Source: Candidatus Obscuribacterales bacterium (GTDB lineage Bacteria > Cyanobacteriota > Vampirovibrionia > Obscuribacterales > Obscuribacteraceae). From it: DNA of 64,000 nucleotides. Where the stretch lies: contig JAKFVU010000028.1 of assembly GCA_021732025.1 (NCBI GenBank), positions 1 to 64,000 on the forward strand, written 5' to 3'. The notes beneath the pieces are model-generated. The model was not told the origin of the DNA and did no database searches. It worked only from the letters and a program-made list of their open reading frames with translations. Below are positions 54,720 to 63,880 of the stretch, one piece after another; the first letter of the stretch is position 1; every line of letters begins with the position of its first letter. A program made the translations under genes and the position numbers.

Positions 54720-56459
54720 TCAACTAGGCTTAGTCGCTATTTTCTTGGCTTGCCGAGAATTAGCAAGAACTGCCTGATCGAGCCACTTAATTGCTTGAGA
54801 ATACTGTGCATCTACTTCGTATTCTGCCAAAGTGCGATCAAGCCTTTGGCTCCAGTTTGAGTCACCTGATATTCCAGGCTCGTTGAAACGCTGGCTCACA
54901 CCAAAGAGATCGCTAATCATCAATATTGCCAACCAAGAAGGGCATTCCATCAGCACTTCAATCATGCGACGATGCAACTCGGGGGTAAAGTGCTCAGGAG
55001 GAGCATCTTCATCCATGCCGAGAAATACCATCAAACGCTGCACTTCTAGCCAGCCTTCGTGACCATCTTTGCCGTGCCACCACTGGCAGAGCCCTTCGTA
55101 AAAATTGCGAATTGGTTGATGGTCATGGGTGCCGTAGGTAACCAAAGAGAGCTTGGCATGGGTTTCTTTGGGCTTAAACGACTGGTCTTTTTCTACTCTT
55201 TCAAAGATAGGAATAGTAAAACCAGGAATATGCAATTTTTGCAAACATGGTCTAACGTAGTCAGGCACCATGCCCAAGTCCTCGGCAACAACTCCACTAT
55301 TAGGAGCAGCGGCCAAAATCATGCGCAATAATTTTTCACCCTGCTCGTTATTGAGCTTGGCATTTTTAGGCGGAATGTCAGGCCGTTCCAAGAAGCGGGG
55401 AAGCTCACCACCAGTAAGTTTTTTAGCTTCCAGCTCAGTTAAGTCGATAAACTCGTGGTTGCGCCCTGGTATCCACGGGAAAGAGTAAACACGGAAGAAA
55501 CCGAGCACATGATCAATGCGAAAATAATGGAAAATTGAGGCAATTTGCTTAACTCGCCTCTGCCAGAAAGCATAATTTGTTTTCTCATGATTGGGCCAAT
55601 CGTATAGAGGAATGCCCCAATTCTGGCCCCACTGGCACGTAAACAAATCTGACTGGAAGAATTTTTCTGGTGGTGCGCCACCAGACCATTTCAAATCAAA
55701 TAACTGGGGATTGCACCAGACGTCTGCGCTATAACGACTGACACCAAATGGAATATCACCCATAAGCTCTACCGAACTCTTATCGGCATGGGCTCGCACG
55801 CGGCGCCACTGGCTGAAAGCAACCCACTGCACGTAGCTATAGAAGCGCTGCTTATCAGCCATTTCGCTAGCTTCATCGGCGGTTAGCAACCACTTCTTCG
55901 TCTTGGCCAAAGTAGATTGTTCGGCAGGCCAATTGGTCCAGCAAGCATTACCATCGAACTTATCGACCAGGGCCCGAAAGAGAGCATAGTCAGCTAGCCA
56001 ATCACTCTGTTCGAGACAAAACTGCGCCAATAAATCTTGCTGTGACTTGTCTGCGCTCGTGCTAGCTTTCTCAAAGCTGGCAAAGGCGTCAGCTAATAAA
56101 TCGAGCTTGAGCTTACGAACGGTTGTGTATTGCACGGGGCCTTGTGAAAGCTCTTGGGCAAGCGCATCGGGCACATGCTTGGCCAACATCTCTGCACTGA
56201 GACCTGGCACCATTTCTGGTACCAAAGATATATACAACGGATCAAGTGCTATTGAGCTGAGCGCATTGTAAGGGCTGTTATCACCGCCGGTTTCATTGAC
56301 GGGCAGTATCTGCAATACCCCTAAATTATGGCGACTCAAGAAATCAATGGCATCTTCAACGCAGAGAGTATCGCCAATACCAAGATCGCCTTGTCGACGC
56401 AATGCAAACACAGGAAGCAGCAGACCGGCGGCCTTTTTGTTTGGATCTATCTGAGCCAT
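54720..56459 (-). CDS. malQ: 4-alpha-glucanotransferase (amylomaltase, GH77)
   Basis: The ATG at 56459 has GGGGGAAA upstream and gives 579 residues, close to the family size; a longer frame to 56549 overlaps purB. It has PVFALRRQGDLGIGD near the start and the GH77 catalytic residues: Asp316 in FRIDHVLG, Glu393 in VVAEDLGMV and Asp446 in GTHDHQPIR. MalQ transfers alpha-1,4 glucan segments between maltodextrins in glycogen and maltose metabolism. It lies 31 bp after purB and is probably co-transcribed with it, a pairing of nucleotide and glycogen functions without clear logic. Confidence 0.93.
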   Translation of the reverse strand: MAQIDPNKKAAGLLLPVFALRRQGDLGIGDTLCVEDAIDFLSRHNLGVLQILPVNETGGDNSPYNALSSIALDPLYISLVPEMVPGLSAEMLAKHVPDALAQELSQGPVQYTTVRKLKLDLLADAFASFEKASTSADKSQQDLLAQFCLEQSDWLADYALFRALVDKFDGNACWTNWPAEQSTLAKTKKWLLTADEASEMADKQRFYSYVQWVAFSQWRRVRAHADKSSVELMGDIPFGVSRYSADVWCNPQLFDLKWSGGAPPEKFFQSDLFTCQWGQNWGIPLYDWPNHEKTNYAFWQRRVKQIASIFHYFRIDHVLGFFRVYSFPWIPGRNHEFIDLTELEAKKLTGGELPRFLERPDIPPKNAKLNNEQGEKLLRMILAAAPNSGVVAEDLGMVPDYVRPCLQKLHIPGFTIPIFERVEKDQSFKPKETHAKLSLVTYGTHDHQPIRNFYEGLCQWWHGKDGHEGWLEVQRLMVFLGMDEDAPPEHFTPELHRRMIEVLMECPSWLAILMISDLFGVSQRFNEPGISGDSNWSQRLDRTLAEYEVDAQYSQAIKWLDQAVLANSRQAKKIATKPS

Positions 56460-56490
56460 TATATTTTCCCCCGACCTTTCTGCAATTGGT

Positions 56491-57786
56491 TTATATGCCG
56501 GCGCGCTCAAAGACTTTGTCAATGTTTTGCAAATAATTGGCCGGATCAAAGCTTGAGACTATTTCTTCTTTGCTCAAGTGCTCAGTCACGCGTTTGTCGG
56601 CGAGCAAATTCTCGCGGAAATTACCACTCTTAGTGTTCCATGCAGCCATGGCATTATCTTGCACTAGTTTGTAAGCAACTTCGCGAGCCAGCCCCTTGTC
56701 GGTGAGCTTAAGCAGCACTGCTTGTGAAAAAATCACGCCACCAAAAACATCCATATTGCGCAGCATATTTTCAGGGTAGACCACTAAGCCATCCATAACT
56801 ACGGCCAAACGATTGAGCATGTAGTCAAGCAAAATTGTTGAGTCAGGTAAAATAATGCGCTCAACAGAACTATGCGATATGTCACGTTCGTGCCAAAGGG
56901 CGACGTTCTCTAGAGCCGCAACAGCATTTCCTCGAATAACCCGGGCCAAACCAGTGATGTTTTCGCTGGCCACGGGATTGCGCTTATGAGGCATAGCTGA
57001 AGAGCCTTTTTGACCAGAGGCAAATGGTTCTTCAACTTCGAGCACATCAGTGCGCTGCAAGTGTCTTATTTCGACTGCAAACTTCTCTAAGCTGGCTGCA
57101 ATCAAAGCCAAAGTCAAAACAAACTGAGCGTGTCTGTCTCTTTGAATAATCTGAGTAGATATCTTGGCAGGAACTAAATCGATTAATTTTAGGGTGCGCT
57201 CTTCAACTTCAGGAGAAATATTTGAATATGTGCCCACGGGGCCGCTCATCTGGCCGACAGAAATCATTTCTACCGCTTGCTCTAGCCTGACCTTGTGGCG
57301 ACGCAATTCTTCTACCCAGACAGCCATCTTGAAGCCGAAAGTAACAGGTTCGGCATGAATACCGTGTGAGCGGCCGACCATAACAGTGTGCTTATGCTTG
57401 CGAGCCTGCTTTAGAACCGCCTCTGTAAGCTTTTCCAGTCCTACCATGAGAATTGCCGACGCCCGCTTCAGCTGTAGAGCCAGGGCAGTATCAATGACAT
57501 CAGAGCTTGTCAGGCCCATATGAATGTAACGGGCAGAATCGCCGACATTTTCACCAACTGAGGTTAAAAAGGCAATTACGTCATGTTTAACCTGCAGTTC
57601 AATCTCGTCAATACGGGCTACGTCGAAGCGCGCTTTACTCTTAATCTCAGCCAATGCTGCCGCTGGTATTAGACCCATGTCGCACTGCGCCTGGCAAACG
57701 GCGATCTCGACATCGAGATAGGTTTGAAACTTGGCTTCAATCGACCAGATAGCACCCATCTCGGGCCTGGTATAACGGTCTATCAA
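56491..57786 (-). CDS. purB: Adenylosuccinate lyase
   Basis: The 431-residue product matches PurB length and signature. SSAMPHKRNP places the catalytic Ser at about 262-263 in the flexible loop. Other fumarase-superfamily landmarks are GLTSSDVIDTALAL, where the first Ser region binds the substrate, and GRSHGIHAEPVTFG with the catalytic His. PurB splits SAICAR and adenylosuccinate, giving fumarate, in purine synthesis. The start is ATG 57786. It heads the probable operon with malQ. No other pur gene is adjacent. Confidence 0.96.
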   Translation of the reverse strand: MIDRYTRPEMGAIWSIEAKFQTYLDVEIAVCQAQCDMGLIPAAALAEIKSKARFDVARIDEIELQVKHDVIAFLTSVGENVGDSARYIHMGLTSSDVIDTALALQLKRASAILMVGLEKLTEAVLKQARKHKHTVMVGRSHGIHAEPVTFGFKMAVWVEELRRHKVRLEQAVEMISVGQMSGPVGTYSNISPEVEERTLKLIDLVPAKISTQIIQRDRHAQFVLTLALIAASLEKFAVEIRHLQRTDVLEVEEPFASGQKGSSAMPHKRNPVASENITGLARVIRGNAVAALENVALWHERDISHSSVERIILPDSTILLDYMLNRLAVVMDGLVVYPENMLRNMDVFGGVIFSQAVLLKLTDKGLAREVAYKLVQDNAMAAWNTKSGNFRENLLADKRVTEHLSKEEIVSSFDPANYLQNIDKVFERAGI

Positions 57787-57984
57787 AACTAGTCCTCCAC
57801 TGCAAAAGCCTATTGTCTCTGATTAAACAAGGATAGAGCACTAATAGCGCCTAAAAATTCGCCAACCGTTACGGCCATGCCAAGAGCACAGAGCTGACAA
57901 GAAGCTCGATGATGAAGAAAAAAATTTATGAGCATTGCTACAATTGGCCATTACAAAGCAAAACTATTGAAGAGATTTGAACTG

Positions 57985-58902
57985 ATGAAAATTTTGATTG
58001 CCGCTGATGTATCGCATTCTTTTACGAATGACAGTACTAAGAATGAGAACACTCATTGGTTCAATCTTGAGCAGATGGCAAACTTAGTGCCGCTGGCAGG
58101 ATGCGAGGTCAATCTAATTTATGTCAAAGAAGAATTGCCATCTTATGAGCGCGTCTTAGCCACTCAAGCAGATTTTCCTCAAGACTTAGGCAATGTCATT
58201 GAAGCTCAAGCGAAGCCTGTTTTGAGTGAGCTAGCTAAAAGCATTGAAGCTCACGGCGCTAAAGTAGTAGTAGAAATAGTGACTGGTCCTGCGGCTTATA
58301 TGATCGAGCAGGCCGCACTAGACGAGAAGAAAGAGCTAGTCGTGGTCTCATCAGGTCCCCGTGCAGACGGTGAATTGACTTTCGGTAGTACCTCGGCCCA
58401 TGTCGCTCGCCATGCACCTTGCTCAACTTTAGTTTTGCGCAAAGCGAAAGCTGCACCTTCCTCAAACTCATCAGTATTAATTGCCATAGACGGCTCAGAT
58501 AGCTGCTTGAAATCAATTGAATCAGCAATCAAAAAGTTTAATGGCAAGATTGAAAGCAAGAAAATAAACCTAATATACGTCGCCAACATTTCACCTATGG
58601 TGGCAGCTGTCACCCCCCGTGGTTTTGTTGTGGCCATGGAAGAAAACCTGATGATGGAAGGCGAAGTGCATCTTGCTACTGCCAAGAAAATTTTGGCAGA
58701 CCACGGTTTCACCAATGTCGAAATCATTTTAAAAACAGGTTCACCTGCCCATGAAATTATCAAGGCCGCTGAAGAAACAGGAGCTGAGTTGTTAGTTATT
58801 GGCGCTCAAGGTAAAGGCGCTATCAAACATTTTCTTATGGGTGAGGTGGCTAGCAAAATTGTTACTCACGCTTCAGTTGCCACTCTTGTCGCGCGAGCTT
58901 AA
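57985..58902 (+). CDS. Universal stress protein with two Usp domains
   Basis: The ATG at 57985 begins the first Usp fold (MKILIAADVSHS) and gives 305 residues; a frame from 57928 adds 19 residues before it. The two domains are tandem, each with the V/I-L-I-A-x-D start (second: SVLIAIDGSD) and a late nucleotide loop (first: GELTFGSTSAHVARHA; second: GAQGKGAIKHFLMGEVA). Tandem Usp proteins bind ATP or AMP and act in stress survival. AAGAGA lies 9 bases upstream. The gene is 3 bp before the cupredoxin-like gene and probably in the same operon. Confidence 0.88.
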   Translation: MKILIAADVSHSFTNDSTKNENTHWFNLEQMANLVPLAGCEVNLIYVKEELPSYERVLATQADFPQDLGNVIEAQAKPVLSELAKSIEAHGAKVVVEIVTGPAAYMIEQAALDEKKELVVVSSGPRADGELTFGSTSAHVARHAPCSTLVLRKAKAAPSSNSSVLIAIDGSDSCLKSIESAIKKFNGKIESKKINLIYVANISPMVAAVTPRGFVVAMEENLMMEGEVHLATAKKILADHGFTNVEIILKTGSPAHEIIKAAEETGAELLVIGAQGKGAIKHFLMGEVASKIVTHASVATLVARA

Positions 58903-58905
58903 GAA

Positions 58906-60063
58906 ATGACATTTTCAATTAGAGAGAGACAGACAAAAGTAGGTTTAGCCTCATTAGTTCTGTCAATTTTTACAGTGATACCTTTGTCGTTGCCCGCTTT
59001 GGCACTAGACGACATCGGTGATATGGCGCAAGAGCAAGCCCAAGAAAAACTTGAGCTTGAGGACATGCGCAATGAAATGAAAGACATAAAGGGTCAAGTC
59101 AGAGACGCCATGGGAGCCATGAGTGAACTGACAAAAAATCAAGATGGTCTTTCAACCGGTCCTGGCCAACAACAAATGAATGTTAGAGAAATTCACTTGT
59201 TCGCTCGCGAGGCTAATCTTGAAGCAGGCACAGAAACTGGTGCCAATAAAGACACCTTCAAAGCCCTAACCTACAACGGCAAAATCCCGGGGCCAGAAAT
59301 ACATGCAAGGCAAGGCGAGGCAGTCAGAATTATTCTGCACAACAACCTAAAAGCGCCTACTTCTTTGCACTTTCATGGCCTCATGGTGCCCCACAAAGTT
59401 GACGGCTTACCGCGAGCAGGCAGTAGCAACGCAGCACCTGAGCGCTTCTTAAAACCAGAAGAATCATTTGTCTATCAATTCATCGCCAATCAACCAGGCA
59501 CATTCTTCTATCATCCTCAAATTATTCACCAAGACCAGCGCTTCAAAGGTATGTTTGGAGCCATTGTTGTGCATCCTCGCCTACCAACAAAAGAAGTGAA
59601 CAAAGAGCTTGTTCTCTTTCTCAGTAGAGCAGAAACAATTGCTAACACTGATAAAGCTAATGCTGAAAAAACTGGTGTCTCTAAGCATGTCTACTTAATA
59701 AACGGTAAGACCGCGCCATTCGTACCGGCCCTAGAAGTACTGAACGGAGAACGGGTGCGCCTGCATATCATCAACACACTCGATGAAGCTGTTCCCCTTC
59801 ATCTGAGCGGCCACCGCTTTGAGGTAACCGCTATCAACGGCTCGGACCCACTGGAGCCCCGAGTGGTGCGAGACACAATTACGGTCAACCCCTCTGACCG
59901 CATAGATGTTGAGTTTGCCGCCAACAACCCGGGTGTCTGGTCACTGGCTTCAGAACTACCAAAACAGAATTCGAACAATGGTAAGTTTCCTGGTGGCATA
60001 GCCATGATTGTGCGCTACAGCGAGTTAACGCCTGCAGCAACCACGACTACAACCCCGCAGTAA
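58906..60063 (+). CDS. Multicopper-oxidase-like secreted protein with missing copper ligands
   Basis: The 385-residue protein has a signal peptide (ending LPALALDD), a coiled-coil-like region (40-80), and two cupredoxin domains. In the first, HFHG supplies His155 and His157, but the next motif is FFYHPQ (His203, Gln205) where most oxidases have HSH. In the second, VPLHLSGH (His299, His303) has Val, Ser for the usual His, and the HCHxxxH motif is absent (GVWSLASELPKQ). The type 1 site is therefore lost and the trinuclear site incomplete. Such copper-free members, like FtsP/SufI in E. coli, act as structural proteins. No other oxidase gene is adjacent. Confidence 0.85.
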   Translation: MTFSIRERQTKVGLASLVLSIFTVIPLSLPALALDDIGDMAQEQAQEKLELEDMRNEMKDIKGQVRDAMGAMSELTKNQDGLSTGPGQQQMNVREIHLFAREANLEAGTETGANKDTFKALTYNGKIPGPEIHARQGEAVRIILHNNLKAPTSLHFHGLMVPHKVDGLPRAGSSNAAPERFLKPEESFVYQFIANQPGTFFYHPQIIHQDQRFKGMFGAIVVHPRLPTKEVNKELVLFLSRAETIANTDKANAEKTGVSKHVYLINGKTAPFVPALEVLNGERVRLHIINTLDEAVPLHLSGHRFEVTAINGSDPLEPRVVRDTITVNPSDRIDVEFAANNPGVWSLASELPKQNSNNGKFPGGIAMIVRYSELTPAATTTTTPQ

Positions 60064-60069
60064 ATCTCA

Positions 60070-60375
60070 CTAAACACCGTCACGCAACTGCGCCAGACTT
60101 TCGTCGACCTTTTGCCGAGTCAAACCTGTGTGCTGACAAAAGGTTGTCCAGCCAACTTCTATTACCTCTTCCCAGCACTGATAGAACAAGTCTTGGTTTA
60201 GATAGTCGTTGCCCATTTCCCGAGAATAGTCAGCGATAATAGCTTTGGCCATATCGTGCTGAACCATGTGCTGCACGTCAAACCAGTGCTCTTCTAAGGC
60301 CAGTTCAAACAACGCACCCAAAAACTCTTTTTGACTATAGCGACTATGGGCTAGTTCTTTTAGACGGTCTTCCAT
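60070..60375 (-). CDS. Small acidic/aromatic protein of unknown function
   Basis: The 101-residue product has GGAAG about 7 bases before its ATG. It is hydrophilic, helical, without signal peptide, and rich in Trp, His, Glu and Gln (EEHWFDVQHMVQHDM). It has no known motif. The last part, RQKVDESLAQLRDG, is typical of a small helical protein. It is convergent with the cupredoxin-like gene (6 bp apart) and divergent from the AbiTii-like gene, with about 160 bp between starts. Confidence 0.55.
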   Translation of the reverse strand: MEDRLKELAHSRYSQKEFLGALFELALEEHWFDVQHMVQHDMAKAIIADYSREMGNDYLNQDLFYQCWEEVIEVGWTTFCQHTGLTRQKVDESLAQLRDGV

Positions 60376-60535
60376 TTCATGCTTCCGTTACTAGCTGCTA
60401 TTTCTAGATGTTAATTTGCGCATCTGGCTGCTGACTAAAGCTATCATAAGTTTTGCGGCAACAGAAACTATTTAACGCACAGGCGCTCCAGCTTCATATA
60501 TATTAGTTAGATAGGCCTTTGCTAAATGGTGTCTG

Positions 60536-61108
60536 ATGCTGTACCACCAACTTAGTCGCATACGTGGTCAGCTTGCTCTGAAAGACTTGAGCGTGTCTGA
60601 TGGTCTGCTTTTGACTGCCCGCAGTTTGCGCGGCAAGCTCCAAGATCATCGCCTCACCTGGTTAAACCGTGAGCTACTTGGCTATCGACCTGAAGACCTT
60701 GAGGCTCTAGGCGAAAAAGAGACCAAACGTCCTGGTTTTTCAAAAATTGTGCAGCTTTTGGCCCCGGTAAAAAAACAACCAGAGCTGGAAGTACCGGTCT
60801 ACCGCTTTCTTAGCGGAACCTGGGGACGCCTTGAAGATGGTGGAAAGCTCACTAAAGTGCGCGAACCTCAGTTAATTGAAAAAAGCATTTTCTGCAATAT
60901 CGGCATGCAGCAGCTAGAAGCTCAGCTTGCTGAAATGGATGACCCCATGGATGGTCTATTCTCCATGAGCTTCGACCAACAGACCGGGGCTGAATTTTAC
61001 TGCTATTCGCGTGAGTTGGTTAGAATACAGGAAGCCGTCAGGACCAAACTTACTCAATTTATAGATGAATCAATCAGTGAACTGCGACTATCGCCAAATA
61101 GCGACTGA
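60536..61108 (+). CDS. AbiTii-domain-like protein
   Basis: This 190-residue protein starts at ATG 60536, without a strong ribosome-binding site. Residues 18-55 (VSDGLLLTARSLRGKL then WLNRELLGY) resemble the AbiTii domain, seen as an N-terminal part of some abortive-infection and unknown proteins. The rest (FSKIVQLLAPVKKQ..., VYRFLSGTWGRLEDG) is not recognised. There is no signal peptide. Its last 44 bases overlap the metzincin gene in another frame, so the two are co-transcribed. Whether it has a defence role is unproven; the domain name is from family memory. Confidence 0.55.
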   Translation: MLYHQLSRIRGQLALKDLSVSDGLLLTARSLRGKLQDHRLTWLNRELLGYRPEDLEALGEKETKRPGFSKIVQLLAPVKKQPELEVPVYRFLSGTWGRLEDGGKLTKVREPQLIEKSIFCNIGMQQLEAQLAEMDDPMDGLFSMSFDQQTGAEFYCYSRELVRIQEAVRTKLTQFIDESISELRLSPNSD

Positions 61109-62132
61109 AAAAAGGCCGTTTGCCTTAAAATCTTGCCTTACCTCACTGCTTATATCATGCTTGATCAGCTGCCCGACTGTGGCTGCGGACCCACTATCTA
61201 TGCCCGAACAGCTCAGTAAGCTTGAGCACAACTTAGGCTACAGCTCTAATCCAGGCCAATCTATAATCGATCGCTTACAAACACTCGAACTAAGAACCTT
61301 TGGCGCAACTGGCTCAGGCTCAATATTTGATCGATTGAACCGCCTCAACGATAAGCAACCGCCTAAACTTACACCAGAATTGGCTGCCCCTAATCCAGCC
61401 AAGCAAGAGCGCATCAAAAGCCAGCTGCAGTCAGCCAACTTAACACGTACTCTAATCACAGCCAATACTTTTCCAGCTCATTTTTTTCGCATTGAGGAGG
61501 CCGGGGCCAAACCAAGCACCGAAGACTATCTCGATGCTGTTCTCACAGCCTCTAAAAATAGAGTGTTCAAATTTCAGACTATGCCAATCACTGTCTATAT
61601 AACTGCACCACCAGACCCCGGATACACGAGGTCTGTAATGGCTGCTTTCGGCGACTGGGACAGGCGCACAGAGGGGATGATCAAATTTACCCCGGTAATG
61701 CAACCTGCAGCAGCGAGAATTCGTGTGACATGGAGCCATTTAGGTATTAAGGCTGACAAAGATGCAAGCACTTTAGGCGCTCATACTGTGACCAAGTGGA
61801 CCAAGAAACCTTCGGGCAGACTTTCACTGCTATCTGTTGGCGCCATTCCAGTGCCCCTCTATATCCCCAGCCCTGGGCCTAAATATACAGTGCCACCTCA
61901 AGTAATAGAGGTAAACCTCGACCTAGTAGAGAGCAACGAGCCCGACTCGCGCTATCTAACTTTGCGCAACATTATTGCCCATGAACTTGGACATGCCATT
62001 GGACTATTGGGTCACAGCCCTGTCAAAGGCGATTTGATGTTTCCTATTACTGACGAACACTCACGCATCTCACAGCGTGATCTAAACACAATTAAAAGGC
62101 TCTACGAAAAGAAAGCCACTGTTCCTCTGTAG
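61065..62132 (+). CDS. Secreted metzincin-type zinc peptidase
   Basis: The 355-residue protein starts inside the AbiTii-like gene (44-base overlap). A hydrophobic signal segment lies at about 22-40 (LTSLLISCLISCPTVAA), so secretion is likely. The zinc motif is HELGHAIGLLGH (His306, His310, His316), the HExxHxxGxxH metzincin pattern of matrixins, with LMFP some residues later as a possible Met-turn. The region before it contains a Pro/Asn-rich linker. Matrixin-like bacterial proteases cut extracellular proteins. The start may be shifted, because the leader before the signal is long. Confidence 0.82.
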   Translation: MNQSVNCDYRQIATEKRPFALKSCLTSLLISCLISCPTVAADPLSMPEQLSKLEHNLGYSSNPGQSIIDRLQTLELRTFGATGSGSIFDRLNRLNDKQPPKLTPELAAPNPAKQERIKSQLQSANLTRTLITANTFPAHFFRIEEAGAKPSTEDYLDAVLTASKNRVFKFQTMPITVYITAPPDPGYTRSVMAAFGDWDRRTEGMIKFTPVMQPAAARIRVTWSHLGIKADKDASTLGAHTVTKWTKKPSGRLSLLSVGAIPVPLYIPSPGPKYTVPPQVIEVNLDLVESNEPDSRYLTLRNIIAHELGHAIGLLGHSPVKGDLMFPITDEHSRISQRDLNTIKRLYEKKATVPL

Positions 62133-62143
62133 AAACTACAAGC

Positions 62144-62761
62144 TTAGTTGCGATATGGAGCAATGCCAAACTGCCCGCGCAAATCAGAATCAAGCTGCTT
62201 AATCTGCATTTCTAAATTTTCAAGATTGGCTTTACGTGCCATTAGTTGAGGCATGATGCCTTTACCGTGTTCGTCTTTGACCATCAAGTTATCTTGTACG
62301 CGAAGATAATCTGCGAACAGTGTTTTAGCGTCAGAAAAATACTGGTAGTACCCGCGGTGCAACTTCTCTGTTTCAGGATAGAGAGGCATAGCTTTCATTC
62401 TAGTTATCGCCACCTGATACTTATCAACCAAACCTGTCAACAGCTTTTGCGCTTGCAATTTATTTGGGCCCGGAACAAAAACTGACAACCCTTGAGAAAG
62501 TAAATTATCGGCTCTATCTTTTTCGCTTGCTGACATTTGTGCTTGTTTTCGCACCATGTCGTAAGAGCTAAACCACTGTTTGAGCTGCTGTGGACTGGTG
62601 CGGCCGCTAGCGCTTGGCATTTGACCAGACATTTGAGAATTGCCTGAATTATCACCTTGATATTGGTTCTGATACTGGTTTTGGTTATTTTGAGCCGAAG
62701 CGGCTAAAGGTGGAAGCAACGAGCTACAAATCAGAAGGAGAGTTGCTCTGCCAAGCTTCAT
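62144..62761 (-). CDS. Secreted Gln/Asn-rich helical protein of unknown function
   Basis: The ATG at 62761 has GAGGA 9 bases upstream and gives 205 residues; a TTG at 62776 would add five. A signal peptide ends at ASAQN. A Gln/Asn/Tyr-rich stretch (repeated NQYQ) is followed by a helical domain of about 140 residues with QLKQWFSSYDMVRKQ and ARKANLENLEMQIKQL. No catalytic motif is seen. It is convergent with the metzincin gene (11 bp). Its helical design resembles the other small secreted proteins in this window. Confidence 0.65.
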   Translation of the reverse strand: MKLGRATLLLICSSLLPPLAASAQNNQNQYQNQYQGDNSGNSQMSGQMPSASGRTSPQQLKQWFSSYDMVRKQAQMSASEKDRADNLLSQGLSVFVPGPNKLQAQKLLTGLVDKYQVAITRMKAMPLYPETEKLHRGYYQYFSDAKTLFADYLRVQDNLMVKDEHGKGIMPQLMARKANLENLEMQIKQLDSDLRGQFGIAPYRN

Positions 62762-62860
62762 CAAGGTTATCCTCAAAGTCAGGTATATTAGAACCGATAC
62801 AATTATTCAATGCCTATATTCTAACTGCCATTTCAGGAATACGAAGAAAATACTGAAAAT

Positions 62861-63880
62861 CTAGATACCTGCCTTGCGCCCCCAGAGCACAGTATCGACA
62901 AGATAGTGGTGAGCGGAAATGGATGAAAGGCAAACGAGAGCAAATTTGGGGTAAAGAGAATTGCCCAAGGGCATAAGGGCGCTTTGGGCAAAATCACCGA
63001 CCAGATAGACCGCCAGCCAAAACGCAACAAATGAGCCTAGGGTCGGCAAAGCTTTAAGAACTTTGGCAGTGAAAATATTTGTTGTAACCTGCATTTCTTC
63101 AAAATGCCAAGAGATGCCGAGATACTGGACAGCATGAAAGATTGTGACTGTGATAAAACCGATAAAATAAAATTGAATAGAAAGAAAACCAAACCAGTGA
63201 ATGGCAAAGTAGATAAGCAAAGTCAATAAGCCACTGCAATCGTAATTTTTAGCACGCCCATACTTAAGGGCCTCTAGGTAAAGGCCAATGCCCAACCCAA
63301 GCCCGGCTAAAATCCAAAGAATAGTAAGCAAGGGTGCCGGAAAACCAACGGGAATGATGGCGTCTGATGGCTTGCCGTGCCAATAAATATAAAGCATGTT
63401 CCAGCGGCCAATAACAAACAGAGGCATGGCCAAATGATAGGCCCAGAACGAAAGCTGTTTTTCAAAATTTGTTTCTCCTTCGGGGCGTCCAAAGAAGCGG
63501 CTGATACCGTAGACTTGGCGCAGATAATGAAAAGACTGCCAGACATTTACTGCTGTCATCGCTTCAAGAAAGAAACCCTTTAATGAGGCGATAATCAAAA
63601 GTGCCACCACGGCGATGTAAGCCGGAGCACCAAATAAAAAATGAACCTTACCTTCTCCGATTTTTCTAGTTAGGCGAGCATAAGTTGCCCAAACATGGGG
63701 CATGCTCACAATCTGATTTCCCCAGAATGCCCAATCAAACGGAACATTGGCTCGCAACCCAGCTTCGCCAATAAAGCACAGAAATGGCAGATAGAGGGGC
63801 AATCCGCCCATTATTATCAAAACAACGTCGAATAAATTATTCTTGCCAACGGTCCATAGTTTTAGACGAACGCTGTTCAT
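62861..63880 (-). CDS. Polytopic membrane protein with intramembrane His residues
   Basis: The 339-residue product has about eight hydrophobic segments. His residues occur at or in membrane segments: His62 (PHVWATYAR), His118 (SFHYLRQVYG), His149, His228, His249 and His259 (FHAVQYLGISWH), His324-325 (HHYLVDTVLWG). The pattern of HxxxxYG/HxxQYL repeats resembles di-iron or heme membrane enzymes, though no family is assigned. The ATG follows the stop of the upstream gene at the window edge with no gap (TAGATG), so the two are coupled. Function is unknown. Confidence 0.72.
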   Translation of the reverse strand: MNSVRLKLWTVGKNNLFDVVLIIMGGLPLYLPFLCFIGEAGLRANVPFDWAFWGNQIVSMPHVWATYARLTRKIGEGKVHFLFGAPAYIAVVALLIIASLKGFFLEAMTAVNVWQSFHYLRQVYGISRFFGRPEGETNFEKQLSFWAYHLAMPLFVIGRWNMLYIYWHGKPSDAIIPVGFPAPLLTILWILAGLGLGIGLYLEALKYGRAKNYDCSGLLTLLIYFAIHWFGFLSIQFYFIGFITVTIFHAVQYLGISWHFEEMQVTTNIFTAKVLKALPTLGSFVAFWLAVYLVGDFAQSALMPLGNSLYPKFALVCLSSISAHHYLVDTVLWGRKAGI

